64,000 nucleotides of DNA from positions 2,728,001 to 2,792,000 of the forward strand of contig NC_017910.1 of the NCBI RefSeq assembly GCF_000262305.1, read 5' to 3'. Below, piece by piece: positions 7,595-16,110 of this stretch; position 1 is the first letter of the stretch; every line of letters begins with the position of its first letter. The notes under the pieces were generated by a model. The model worked only from the letters and a program-made list of their open reading frames with translations, searched no databases and was not told where the DNA came from. The position numbers were made by a program, and so were the translations under genes. This DNA is from Shimwellia blattae DSM 4481 = NBRC 105725. Lineage in GTDB: Bacteria; Pseudomonadota; Gammaproteobacteria; Enterobacterales; Enterobacteriaceae.

Positions 7595-8287
7595 TTACCC
7601 CTTGTTACTGTCGCTGGAGCTGAAAGCCTGGCGGTGCAGAATAGCCGTGAACTCTTCCATAAAGTTGTCGTAGTTAAGTTCCAGCTTATTCACCCGCTGG
7701 CTCAGGCGGTTATACGCCATAACAGCAGGAATGGCCGCAAACAGACCAATCGCGGTGGCAATCAGCGCTTCGGCAATCCCGGGCGCGACCATCTGCAGGG
7801 TGGCTTGCTTCACCGCCCCCAGGCCAATAAACGCGTGCATAATCCCCCATACCGTACCAAACAGGCCGATATACGGGCTGATGGAGCCCACCGTACCGAG
7901 GAAAGGAATATGGGTTTCCAGATTTTCCAGCTCACGATTCATTGAGATACGCATCGCGCGGGATGCCCCTTCAACAATGGCCTCCGGCGCGTGGCTGTTG
8001 GCTTTATGCAGCCGGGCAAACTCTTTGAATCCGGAATAGAAGATCTGCTCAGTACCGGCCAGGCTATCGCGGCGGCTCTGGCTCTCCTGATACAGGCGCG
8101 ACAGTTCAATACCGGACCAGAACTTGTCTTCAAACGCTTCGGCATCGCGAGAGGCAGCGCTTAAAATACGCGTTCGCTGGATGATGATGGCCCATGATGC
8201 AATGGAAAAACCAATCAAAATAAACATGATGACTTTGACCAGGAGGCTTGCCTCAAGGAACAAATCAATAATATTCATGTTAGTCAC
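7595..8287 (-). CDS. tolQ: Tol-Pal system protein TolQ
   Basis: ExbB/MotA-family inner-membrane protein that surrounds TolR in the proton channel. It has 230 residues, the same as E. coli. Three hydrophobic helices lie at about 17-37, 137-157 and 173-193, with a large cytoplasmic loop between the first two. The family signature GLFGTVWGIMHAF is present. Its start overlaps the end of ybgC by 4 bases (ATGA), showing translational coupling. Confidence 0.97.
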   Translation of the reverse strand: MTNMNIIDLFLEASLLVKVIMFILIGFSIASWAIIIQRTRILSAASRDAEAFEDKFWSGIELSRLYQESQSRRDSLAGTEQIFYSGFKEFARLHKANSHAPEAIVEGASRAMRISMNRELENLETHIPFLGTVGSISPYIGLFGTVWGIMHAFIGLGAVKQATLQMVAPGIAEALIATAIGLFAAIPAVMAYNRLSQRVNKLELNYDNFMEEFTAILHRQAFSSSDSNKG

Positions 8288-8688
8288 TGCTTAAACTCCG
8301 CGACAATAGACTTAGGAAGCGCTCGGGGCTTCATTACGTGTGGATCAACACAAACAATCATCACCTCGGCTTGGTTGAGGATCCGGTTCTCTGCATCGAC
8401 TATTCGCTGCGTAAAGATCAAAGAGGTCCCACGCATTGATGTGATTTCCGTCTGGATTTCGAGTAAATCGTCGAGTCTGGCAGGCGCAAGATACTCTATA
8501 GTCATTTTGCGAACTACAAACGCCACTCGCTCCTCCATCAGCGCCTGCTGGCTGAACTGATGATGGCGCAACATCTCAGTGCGGGCTCGTTCATAAAAAG
8601 CCACATAACTGGCATGGTAAACCACGCCACCGGCGTCGGTATCTTCGTAATAGACACGAACCGGCCATCTGAAAATATTTGTACTCAC
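8284..8688 (-). CDS. ybgC: Acyl-CoA thioesterase YbgC
   Basis: Hot-dog fold thioesterase of the 4-hydroxybenzoyl-CoA type that hydrolyses acyl-CoA, and in E. coli contacts acyl carrier protein and phospholipid enzymes. It has 134 residues with the catalytic motif YEDTDAGGVVYHASY near residue 15 (catalytic Asp in DTDAGG). First gene of the tol operon (ybgC-tolQRA), about 130 bases from ybgE. The link with Tol-Pal is by operon; its physiological substrate is not evident from sequence. Confidence 0.95.
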   Translation of the reverse strand: MSTNIFRWPVRVYYEDTDAGGVVYHASYVAFYERARTEMLRHHQFSQQALMEERVAFVVRKMTIEYLAPARLDDLLEIQTEITSMRGTSLIFTQRIVDAENRILNQAEVMIVCVDPHVMKPRALPKSIVAEFKQ

Positions 8689-8773
8689 TCTACATCCCGG
8701 TAATGCAAATAAACCTTGCTACTATACGCAAGCTGATGGGGGTTGGGAATGGGAAGCGGGGAGCTTAAGATAA

Positions 8774-8805
8774 ATATTTATGGGCGTTGTTCAGCCCATA
8801 AATAT
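8774..8805 (-). terminator. Perfect hairpin between ybgE and ybgC
   Basis: Twelve-base arms (ATATTTATGGGC / GCCCATAAATAT) with an 8-base loop, in the ybgC-ybgE gap. The A/T-rich foot gives a U-rich tail on either strand. It probably limits read-through from the upstream tol operon's neighbours and separates the cyd and tol units. Confidence 0.5.
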
Positions 8806-8821
8806 CTGTGTAAGGTAATTG

Positions 8822-9115
8822 TCAGGAAAAGAAAAAAACCAGGCCAGCAAGCAGGATGAGATCGGCCAGCAGCGGGCAAAAGATGCCCTGCCAGCGTACC
8901 ATTTTCGGACGAAACCCCACCCCGTGAATCACACCGGCACAAACGGCCCACATCATCACCAGCCCGTGCCAGACAGAAAGCGTACTGGTGCGGGCGGCAA
9001 ACCGCGCCGGATCCCAGAACATACAGCCTGCCAGCACCAGGGCCATCAGCAGAGAAAGGGCCCGTAACGGGCCCTTATCCATTACCGCATACAGCGTCGC
9101 GATAATATTTTTCAT
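8822..9115 (-). CDS. ybgE: Cyd operon protein YbgE
   Basis: Small inner-membrane protein of unknown role, encoded with cytochrome bd in many enterobacteria. It has 97 residues, the E. coli length, with about three hydrophobic helices and a polar loop (RFAARTSTLSVW). Its ATG overlaps the cydX stop by one base (TGATG), so translation is coupled. No catalytic motif can be seen. Confidence 0.92.
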   Translation of the reverse strand: MKNIIATLYAVMDKGPLRALSLLMALVLAGCMFWDPARFAARTSTLSVWHGLVMMWAVCAGVIHGVGFRPKMVRWQGIFCPLLADLILLAGLVFFFS

Positions 9116-9228
9116 CAGCTATCTTCTTTAGCCGCTTTAGCGCCTTCTGCCTGTTCCAGCGCCAGCGCGGTCACAATCCCGAAAGCACAGGCCAGCAGCG
9201 TGCCCAGAATCCATGCAAAGTACCACAT
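9115..9228 (-). CDS. cydX: Cytochrome bd-I small subunit CydX
   Basis: A 37-residue single-helix subunit needed for stability and activity of cytochrome bd-I. The sequence begins MWYFAWILGTLLACAFG and ends in a charged tail (AKAAKEDS), like E. coli CydX. It starts 14 bases after the cydB stop. The larger open frame extending upstream in the same phase overlaps cydB and is not a gene. Confidence 0.95.
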   Translation of the reverse strand: MWYFAWILGTLLACAFGIVTALALEQAEGAKAAKEDS

Positions 9229-9242
9229 TGTTAACTCCTTAC

Positions 9243-10382
9243 TCAGTACAGAGAGTGGGTGTTGCTTTCGATATGCTCTTTGGTAATGCGCCCGAACATT
9301 TTCCAGTAACACCAGGTGGTGTAGGCCAGAATCAGCGGCACAAACACAATAGCGACATAGGTCATCACCGCCAGCGTCAGATGGCTGGAGGTGGCATCCC
9401 ACATGGTCAGGCTGGCGTTCATCATGGTGCTGGACGGCATCACAAACGGGAACATCGCAATACCGGCAGTCAGAATCACGCAGGCCAGCGTCAGGGACGA
9501 GAACACAAACGCCCATGCGCCTTTATCCACGCGGGACATCAGCACCGTCAGCAGCGGCAGCACCACACCCAGCGCCGGAATCGCCCACAGGGCCGGCATA
9601 TTGTTAAAGTTCACCAGCCAGGCCCCGGCTTCCCGGGCAACTTCTTTGGTCAGCGGGTTAGAGGCCGCATGGTGATCCATGGCTGAGGTCACCACATAGC
9701 CGTCAATACCGTAGATCACCCACACACCGGCCAGGGCGAAGCAGATCATGGTCACCAGCGCCGCAATTTGCGAGGTGGAGCGGGTACGCAGGTGCAGCTC
9801 ACCGGTGGTGCGCATCTGCAGATAGGTCGCCCCCTGGGTCAGGATCATCGCCACGCTCACCACCCCGGCCAGCAGGCCAAACGGGTTGAGCAACTGGAAG
9901 AAGTTACCGGTGTAGTAAAGACGCAGATACTCATCCACATGGAACGGCACCCCCTGCAGCAGGTTACCGAAGGCCACCCCAATCACCAGCGGCGGTACAA
10001 AGCTGCCGATGAAAATGCCCCAGTCCCACATGTTGCGCCAGCGCATATCTTCAATCTTGGAGCGGTAGTCAAAGCCCACCGGACGGAAGAATAACGAGGC
10101 CAGCACCAGGATCATCGCCACATAAAAGCCGGAGAAGGCTGCAGCGTACACCATTGGCCATGCGGCAAACAGCGCACCACCGGCGGTGATAAGCCACACC
10201 TGGTTACCGTCCCAGTGCGGGGCGATGGAGTTAATCATCACCCGGCGTTCGGTATCGGTACGGCCCAGAATACGGGTCAGCATGCCGACCCCCATATCAA
10301 AGCCATCCGCCACGGCAAAGCCAATCAGCAACACGCCAATCAGCAGCCACCAGATAAAACGCAATACTTCATAATCGATCAT
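9243..10382 (-). CDS. cydB: Cytochrome bd-I ubiquinol oxidase subunit II
   Basis: Inner-membrane subunit that pairs with CydA in the high-affinity quinol oxidase used at low oxygen. It has 379 residues, the same as E. coli, with eight to nine hydrophobic helices. It begins MIDYEVLRFIWWLLIGVLL and contains the conserved FDMGVGML segment, whose Asp lies on a proton path. Located 15 bases after cydA. Confidence 0.97.
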   Translation of the reverse strand: MIDYEVLRFIWWLLIGVLLIGFAVADGFDMGVGMLTRILGRTDTERRVMINSIAPHWDGNQVWLITAGGALFAAWPMVYAAAFSGFYVAMILVLASLFFRPVGFDYRSKIEDMRWRNMWDWGIFIGSFVPPLVIGVAFGNLLQGVPFHVDEYLRLYYTGNFFQLLNPFGLLAGVVSVAMILTQGATYLQMRTTGELHLRTRSTSQIAALVTMICFALAGVWVIYGIDGYVVTSAMDHHAASNPLTKEVAREAGAWLVNFNNMPALWAIPALGVVLPLLTVLMSRVDKGAWAFVFSSLTLACVILTAGIAMFPFVMPSSTMMNASLTMWDATSSHLTLAVMTYVAIVFVPLILAYTTWCYWKMFGRITKEHIESNTHSLY

Positions 10383-10397
10383 TTCTGGACTCCTGTC

Positions 10398-11966
10398 TTA
10401 ACGTGCCGGCTGAGAAGCCACAGTGGACTGCTCAAAGTGGTAACGGCCAGTTTTCAGACTGCTTGGTCCCAGGCGCGCGAATTTGAACATCAGGAACATC
10501 TCCGCCACCAGGAACAAGGTGTACAGGCCACAGATCAACACGATGGAGAAGATAAGATCGCCGGCAGTTAACGAAGAGTTCGCCACCGCAGTGGGTAATA
10601 CCTCACCAATCGCCCAGGGCTGACGGCCATATTCCGCCACAAACCAGCCCGCTTCGACGGCAATCCACGGCAGCGGAATGCCGAAAAACGCCGCGCGCAG
10701 CAGCCATTTTTTCTGACCAATACGGTTACGAATTACAGACCAGAAGGAGAGCGCAATGATTGCCAGCAGCAGGAAGCCACACGCCACCATGATACGGAAC
10801 GCGAAATAGAGCGGTGCCACACGCGGGATAGAATCCTTCGTGGCCTGCTGAATTTGCGCCTCGGTTGCATCGGTCACGTTCGGGGTATAGCGCTTCAGCA
10901 GCAGACCATAGCCCAGGTCTTTCTTCACGTTGTTGAAGTTAGCCCGCACGGCCGGATCCGTAGAGCCGTTACGCAACTCTTCCAGCAGTTTGTAGGCAAT
11001 CATCCCGTTACGGATACGCCCTTCGTGCTGGGAGAGCAGATCTTTCAGGCCAGTCACCGACTTATCAACTGAACGGGTCGCGATAATCCCCAGTGCATAC
11101 GGGATCTGAATAGAGAAGTGGTTTTCCTGGGCATCCTGATCCGGAATACCAAACAGGGTAAACGCCGCCGGTGCCGGCTGGGTTTCCCACTCGGCTTCAA
11201 TGGCGGCCAGTTTGGTTTTCTGCACGTCACCCATCTCATAACCGGATTCATCACCCAGTACGATAACGGAAAGCACCGCAGCCATACCGAAGCTGGCAGC
11301 AATCGCAAAGGAGCGCTTGGCAAATGCGAAGTCACGCCCTTTAAGCATGTACCAGGCACTGATCCCCAGCACAAACATGGCGCCGGTAACATAGCCAGAA
11401 GCCACCGTATGAACAAATTTCACCTGAGCTACCGGGTTAAGCACCAGCTCGGCGAAACTCACCATCTCCATACGCATGGTTTCGAAGTTAAAGTCTGAGG
11501 CGATGGGGTTTTGCATCCAGCCGTTCGCCACCAGGATCCACAAGGCAGAAAGGTTAGAGCCCAGCGCGACCAGCCAGGTGACCGCCATGTGCTGCACTTT
11601 GCCCAGACGATCCCAGCCAAAGAAGAACAGCCCCACGAAGGTAGACTCAAGGAAGAATGCCATCAGACCTTCGATTGCCAGAGGGGCACCGAAGATATCG
11701 CCGACGTAATGTGAATAGTAAGACCAGTTAGTCCCGAACTGAAACTCCATTGTCAGGCCAGTGGCAACACCCAGGGCAAAGTTGATACCAAACAACTTGC
11801 CCCAGAACTTAGTCATATCTTTATATATCTGTTTGCCTGACAGGACGTACACCGTCTCCATAATGGCCAGCAGGAACGCCATACCCAGCGTTAGCGGCAC
11901 AAACAGAAAGTGGTACATCGCAGTCAAGGCAAACTGTAAACGCGACAGTTCGACAATATCTAACAT
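10398..11966 (-). CDS. cydA: Cytochrome bd-I ubiquinol oxidase subunit I
   Basis: Holds haems b558, b595 and d and the quinol site; reduces oxygen to water with generation of proton-motive force. It has 522 residues, as in E. coli. His19 (TAMYHFLF) is the high-spin haem ligand, and His186 and Met393 positions are matched by motifs VKFVHTVASGY and GYLLLAIIA-like regions. It has the long E. coli-type Q-loop (about 255-385), consistent with the companion CydX. Oxygen control is visible upstream as two FNR boxes. Confidence 0.97.
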   Translation of the reverse strand: MLDIVELSRLQFALTAMYHFLFVPLTLGMAFLLAIMETVYVLSGKQIYKDMTKFWGKLFGINFALGVATGLTMEFQFGTNWSYYSHYVGDIFGAPLAIEGLMAFFLESTFVGLFFFGWDRLGKVQHMAVTWLVALGSNLSALWILVANGWMQNPIASDFNFETMRMEMVSFAELVLNPVAQVKFVHTVASGYVTGAMFVLGISAWYMLKGRDFAFAKRSFAIAASFGMAAVLSVIVLGDESGYEMGDVQKTKLAAIEAEWETQPAPAAFTLFGIPDQDAQENHFSIQIPYALGIIATRSVDKSVTGLKDLLSQHEGRIRNGMIAYKLLEELRNGSTDPAVRANFNNVKKDLGYGLLLKRYTPNVTDATEAQIQQATKDSIPRVAPLYFAFRIMVACGFLLLAIIALSFWSVIRNRIGQKKWLLRAAFFGIPLPWIAVEAGWFVAEYGRQPWAIGEVLPTAVANSSLTAGDLIFSIVLICGLYTLFLVAEMFLMFKFARLGPSSLKTGRYHFEQSTVASQPAR

Positions 11967-12260
11967 CTTGACTCCTTGCTCCTCGCTCGTGGGTGAGTCA
12001 CCTTTTTTGTTCCGCAGATGACACCCGGTGATACATGCCCCAATACCAAATATTCACATAAAGCCGCACAACCGTTGAAAATCACACCTTTAAAGGTAAT
12101 AGCTCAAAGATTGATGGTTGCAAATACGTTAATGAAATTACAAAACACTCCGCGCTATATTACGCTGCAATGACCTTACAATAAATAGGTTTTTCTTGCC
12201 CTTTATTTACGTTTTTGGGTATGGGTCAATTTATAGCTAATTTGGTCTCCGGATACCAGT

Positions 12261-12274
12261 TTGATCTACGACAA
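12261..12274. promoter_or_regulatory. FNR box, proximal to cydA
   Basis: TTGATCTACGACAA matches TTGAT-N4-ATCAA with one mismatch. Its centre is 52 bases from the second box, the same spacing as the two FNR sites at -1 and -53.5 of the main E. coli cydA promoter, where FNR represses under full anaerobiosis. Confidence 0.75.
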
Positions 12275-12312
12275 TTTTTCAAATAACAGCACTTATTCAC
12301 TTTAGTTACATA

Positions 12313-12326
12313 TTGATCTACATCAA
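12313..12326. promoter_or_regulatory. FNR box, distal to cydA
   Basis: TTGATCTACATCAA is a perfect FNR consensus (TTGAT-N4-ATCAA), about 350 bases upstream of the cydA start. Confidence 0.85.
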
Positions 12327-12673
12327 TTTTTTGTAGATATTGTTAAATAACAGCGTGTTGAAAATAATAAGTAGCCAATATGTTATTTAATTGTTTAATT
12401 AATAACATACAGAGAACAATCAGGGATCACGAATATCATCCGGATATCTGATTAAAATTATGATTTATTTTCTGCTCTGTAACGGTCCGGAAATGCGGTC
12501 TGTTACTGAAACTGGCTATTTCCGCATTTTTGATCAGCGCCACATCACAATATCAGTGAAAATTTTAATACAAAATAAGCCATATAATACAAAAGGTTCC
12601 GCTTGTTATTCCTGAAGGGTATATTCAGCCCATTATAAATAACTTTATACCTTACCCTCCTCCCCCGTCAGGC

Positions 12674-12701
12674 AAAAAAAAGCCACCCATGCGGGTGGCC
12701 A
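12674..12701 (-). terminator. Terminator of the sdh-suc operon
   Basis: On the minus strand GCCACCC-GCAT-GGGTGGC is followed by eight T residues, 37-64 bases after the sucD stop. In E. coli the 3' UTR of this operon also gives the small RNA SdhX (RybD). The segment from the sucD stop to this hairpin could do so here, but I cannot confirm the RNA from sequence. Confidence 0.85.
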
Positions 12702-12737
12702 ACCATGTCGAACCTGTTATCTTGTCATTATTACGTA

Positions 12738-13610
12738 TTACTGCGGCAGCACCATTTTCAGGGCTTCGCCGATATCAGCCAGGCTGCGCACGGTCTTCAC
12801 GCCTGCGGCTTCCAGAGCGGCGAACTTCTCGTCTGCCGTTCCTTTACCACCAGCGATGATCGCGCCCGCATGGCCCATACGTTTACCTTTCGGCGCCGTA
12901 ACACCGGCAATATAGCCAACCACCGGCTTGGTCACGTGATCTTTGATGTAGGCCGCCGCTTCTTCTTCTGCGCTGCCGCCGATTTCACCGATCATCACGA
13001 TAGCTTCTGTCTTCGGATCGTCCTGGAACATCTTCAGGATATCGATGAAGTTAGAGCCCGGGATCGGGTCACCGCCGATACCCACACAAGTGGACTGGCC
13101 GAGGCCGATATCAGTAGTCTGCTTAACCGCTTCATAGGTCAGCGTACCGGAGCGGGAAACGATCCCCACTTTACCCGGCAGGTGGATGTGCCCCGGCTGG
13201 ATGCCGATTTTGCACTCACCCGGGGTGATTACGCCCGGGCAGTTCGGCCCGATCATGCGCACACCGGCTTCGTCCAGCTTCACTTTCACCGTCAGCATAT
13301 CCAGGGTCGGGATACCTTCGGTGATGGTGATAATCAGTTTGATACCTGCATCGATGGCTTCCAGGATCGAGTCTTTGCAGAACGGTGCCGGAACATAGAT
13401 AACGGTCGCAGTCGCGCCTGTGGCTTCCACCGCTTCGCGCACGGTGTTAAAGACCGGCAGGCCCAGGTGCGTTGTACCGCCTTTACCCGGGGTCACACCG
13501 CCAACCATCTGCGTGCCATAAGCAATCGCCTGTTCAGAGTGGAAGGAGCCCTGGCTGCCGGTGAAACCCTGGCAGATAACTTTGGTGTTTTTGTCGATCA
13601 GAATGGACAT
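12738..13610 (-). CDS. sucD: Succinyl-CoA synthetase alpha subunit
   Basis: With SucC makes succinate, CoA and ATP from succinyl-CoA in the TCA cycle. It has 290 residues against 289 in E. coli. It has the CoA-binding Rossmann domain with GFTGSQGSFHSEQAIAYGT near residue 15, and the phosphorylated active-site His in the GHAGAIIAGGKGTA motif near residue 247. Its start overlaps the sucC stop by one base. Last gene of the sdhCDAB-sucABCD array. Confidence 0.97.
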   Translation of the reverse strand: MSILIDKNTKVICQGFTGSQGSFHSEQAIAYGTQMVGGVTPGKGGTTHLGLPVFNTVREAVEATGATATVIYVPAPFCKDSILEAIDAGIKLIITITEGIPTLDMLTVKVKLDEAGVRMIGPNCPGVITPGECKIGIQPGHIHLPGKVGIVSRSGTLTYEAVKQTTDIGLGQSTCVGIGGDPIPGSNFIDILKMFQDDPKTEAIVMIGEIGGSAEEEAAAYIKDHVTKPVVGYIAGVTAPKGKRMGHAGAIIAGGKGTADEKFAALEAAGVKTVRSLADIGEALKMVLPQ

Positions 13611-14776
13611 TATTTACCCTCCACAGCGGCTACAACTTGCAAAGCTGCATCCGTCAGACTTTTCGCTGCAATAATATTCAGGCCGCTTTCTGCCAGTTTG
13701 CTGGCGCCCAGCTCGGCGTTGTTACCTTCCAGACGCACCACCACCGGTACGCTAACGCCCACTTCGGCAACGGCGCCGATGATACCGTCAGCAATCAGAT
13801 CGCAACGTACGATACCGCCGAAGATGTTCACCAGAACGGCTTTAACGTTTTCATCGGAGAGGATAATTTTAAAGGCTTCTGTTACGCGCTCTTTGGTTGC
13901 GCCGCCGCCAACATCCAGGAAGTTAGCCGGAGCACCGCCGTGCAGTTTCACGATATCCATCGTGCCCATGGCAAGGCCTGCGCCGTTCACCATGCAGCCG
14001 ATGTTACCGTCAAGCGCCACGTAGTTCAGCTCCCACTGGGCAGCGTGCGCTTCGCGCGGATCGTCCTGGCTGGCATCGTTCATTTCGCGCAGTTCCGGCT
14101 GGCGGAACAGAGCGTTGCTGTCGATAGTCAGTTTACCGTCCAGGCAGATAAGATCGCCCTGGCCGGTAATAACCAGCGGGTTGATCTCAACCAGCGCCAG
14201 GTCACGCTCCAGGAACATGGTCGCAAGGCCCATAAAGATCTTCGCGAACTGCTGTACCTGCTTGCCTTCCAGGCCCAGTTTGAACGCCAGCTCACGGCCC
14301 TGGTACGGCATCGGACCGGTCAGCGGATCCAGTGCCACTTTGTGGATCAGGTGCGGCGTCTCTTCCGCCACTTTTTCAATCTCTACCCCACCCTCGGTGG
14401 ACGCCATAAACACCACGCGACGGGAAGCACGGTCAACAACCGCCCCCAGATACAGCTCTTTGGCAATATCTGTTGCGCTTTCAACCAGCACCTGGTTTAC
14501 CGGCTGGCCATTGGCGTCTGTCTGGTAGGTCACCAGGCGTTTACCCAGCCAGGCTTCGGCAAAAGCACGGATATCTTCTTTCTTGCTGACAACTTTAACG
14601 CCGCCCGCTTTACCACGACCACCAGCATGAACCTGGCATTTCACCACCCACGGGCCGGCGCCAATTTTAGATGCCGCTTCTTCAGCTTCGCGGGGAGTAG
14701 TACAGGCATAACCCACCGGTGCCGGCAGACCATACCGGGCAAACAGTTGTTTAGCCTGATATTCATGTAAGTTCAT
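13610..14776 (-). CDS. sucC: Succinyl-CoA synthetase beta subunit
   Basis: Carries the nucleotide-binding ATP-grasp domain of succinyl-CoA synthetase. It has 388 residues, the E. coli length. It begins MNLHEYQAKQLFARYGLPAP, has the ATP-grasp segment VKCQVHAGGRGKAGGVK near residue 45 and the C-terminal NIFGGIVRCD motif near residue 320 that forms part of the subunit interface. It lies 108 bases after sucB, a gap containing hairpin AGGGGC-TTAC-GCCCCT (14861-14876) that may be an mRNA processing site. Confidence 0.97.
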   Translation of the reverse strand: MNLHEYQAKQLFARYGLPAPVGYACTTPREAEEAASKIGAGPWVVKCQVHAGGRGKAGGVKVVSKKEDIRAFAEAWLGKRLVTYQTDANGQPVNQVLVESATDIAKELYLGAVVDRASRRVVFMASTEGGVEIEKVAEETPHLIHKVALDPLTGPMPYQGRELAFKLGLEGKQVQQFAKIFMGLATMFLERDLALVEINPLVITGQGDLICLDGKLTIDSNALFRQPELREMNDASQDDPREAHAAQWELNYVALDGNIGCMVNGAGLAMGTMDIVKLHGGAPANFLDVGGGATKERVTEAFKIILSDENVKAVLVNIFGGIVRCDLIADGIIGAVAEVGVSVPVVVRLEGNNAELGASKLAESGLNIIAAKSLTDAALQVVAAVEGK

Positions 14777-14884
14777 ATGTTCTTTCCATTAAGGCAGGGA
14801 GCGCACGGCTCAACACTTAACTGGCCGCCCCGCAAAGGAGCGGCATGGGTCTACAGGGAGAGGGGCTTACGCCCCTGCGGCCCA

Positions 14885-16093
14885 CTATACGTCCAGTAAC
14901 AGACGAGTCGGATCTTCAAGCATCTCTTTGATAGCCACCAGGAACCCAACGGATTCGCGGCCATCAATCAGGCGGTGATCGTAAGAGAGCGCCAGGTACA
15001 TCATCGGCAGGATCTCTACTTTACCGTCTACCGCCATGGGACGATCTTTAATCGCGTGCATCCCGAGGATGGCACTCTGCGGCGGGTTAATAATTGGCGT
15101 CGACATCAGGGAGCCAAATACCCCACCGTTAGTGATGGTAAAGTTACCGCCGGTCAGCTCTTCAACGGTCAGCTTGCCGTCGCGGCCTTTGATGGCCAGC
15201 TCTTTGATGCGTTTTTCAACATCGGCCATGCCCAGCAGATCCACATCTTTCAGCACCGGAGTCACCAGACCACGCGGGGTAGAGACCGCCATGCTGACGT
15301 CGAAGTAGTTGTGGTAAACCACATCTTCGCCGTCAATAGAGGCGTTCACTTCCGGGAAGCGCTTCAGGGCTTCCACTACCGCTTTAACGTAGAAGGACAT
15401 AAAGCCCAGGCGGATACCGTGGCGTTTTTCGAACGCATCACCGTACTGCTTACGCAGATCCATGATCGGCTTCATGTTGACTTCGTTAAAGGTCGTCAGC
15501 ATGGCGGTGGAGTTTTTTGCCTCCAGCAGACGCTCGGCCACGCGTTTGCGCAGGCGGGTCATCGGTACGCGTTTTTCTGAGCGGGAACCCAGTACCGGCT
15601 GAGCTGCCGGTGCTTCTGCTGCGGCAGGTTTCGCCGCAGAGGCCAGATGTTTTTCCACATCTTCACGGGTAATGCGCCCACCCACACCGGTGCCTTTCAC
15701 GGCGCTGGCGTCCAGGTTGTGCTCAGCCAGCAGGCGGCGGATAGCCGGGCCCTGCGCATCGCTGGACTGCTCTTCCAGATCTGCGGTGTGGCGCTGTGCC
15801 GGGGTAGACTCTTTTTCTTCCGCTTTGGCGCTGGTGGCTTTACCGGCGCTGTTACCTTCACGCAGGCGGCCCAGGATCTGGCGGGAAGTGACGGTTGTGC
15901 CTTCATCTTCCAGCACTGCATCCAGAATACCGTCCGTCGATGCAGGTACTTCCAGTACCACTTTATCGGTTTCAATCTCTACCAGCACTTCGTCACGCTG
16001 GACGGCATCACCCGGTTTTTTGTGCCAGGTGGCTACGGTGGCATCCGCCACAGACTCAGGCAGGTCGGGAACCAGAATATCTACGCTACTCAT
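14885..16093 (-). CDS. sucB: 2-Oxoglutarate dehydrogenase E2 (dihydrolipoyl succinyltransferase)
   Basis: Forms the 24-subunit core of the 2-oxoglutarate dehydrogenase complex and transfers the succinyl group to CoA. It has 402 residues against 405 in E. coli. The lipoyl domain (1-80) has the modified lysine in ETDKVVLEV (Lys44). An E1/E3-binding domain (about 110-150) contains RRLLAEHNLDASAVKGTG. The catalytic domain (about 170-402) ends in SYDHRLIDGRES with the active-site His and Asp. It follows sucA by 17 bases. Confidence 0.97.
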   Translation of the reverse strand: MSSVDILVPDLPESVADATVATWHKKPGDAVQRDEVLVEIETDKVVLEVPASTDGILDAVLEDEGTTVTSRQILGRLREGNSAGKATSAKAEEKESTPAQRHTADLEEQSSDAQGPAIRRLLAEHNLDASAVKGTGVGGRITREDVEKHLASAAKPAAAEAPAAQPVLGSRSEKRVPMTRLRKRVAERLLEAKNSTAMLTTFNEVNMKPIMDLRKQYGDAFEKRHGIRLGFMSFYVKAVVEALKRFPEVNASIDGEDVVYHNYFDVSMAVSTPRGLVTPVLKDVDLLGMADVEKRIKELAIKGRDGKLTVEELTGGNFTITNGGVFGSLMSTPIINPPQSAILGMHAIKDRPMAVDGKVEILPMMYLALSYDHRLIDGRESVGFLVAIKEMLEDPTRLLLDV

Positions 16094-16110
16094 TATTTAT
16101 CCTTTTCTAC

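Larger units (their letters stand above)
11967..12660 (-). promoter_or_regulatory. Control region of cydABX
   Basis: About 700 bases of A/T-rich DNA without a credible gene between cydA and the sucD terminator. It holds two FNR boxes (listed separately) and A/T tracts with GTTAA-type and TTAATTAA elements (about 12340-12410) that could bind ArcA, which activates cyd in E. coli. In E. coli K-12 the mngRAB genes lie on the far side of this region; they are absent here. Confidence 0.7.

Noticed and set aside
12705..14770. Long plus-strand open frames of 439 and 377 codons
   Set aside because: Antisense to sucD and sucC, which are certain genes; the predicted peptides show no family motif.
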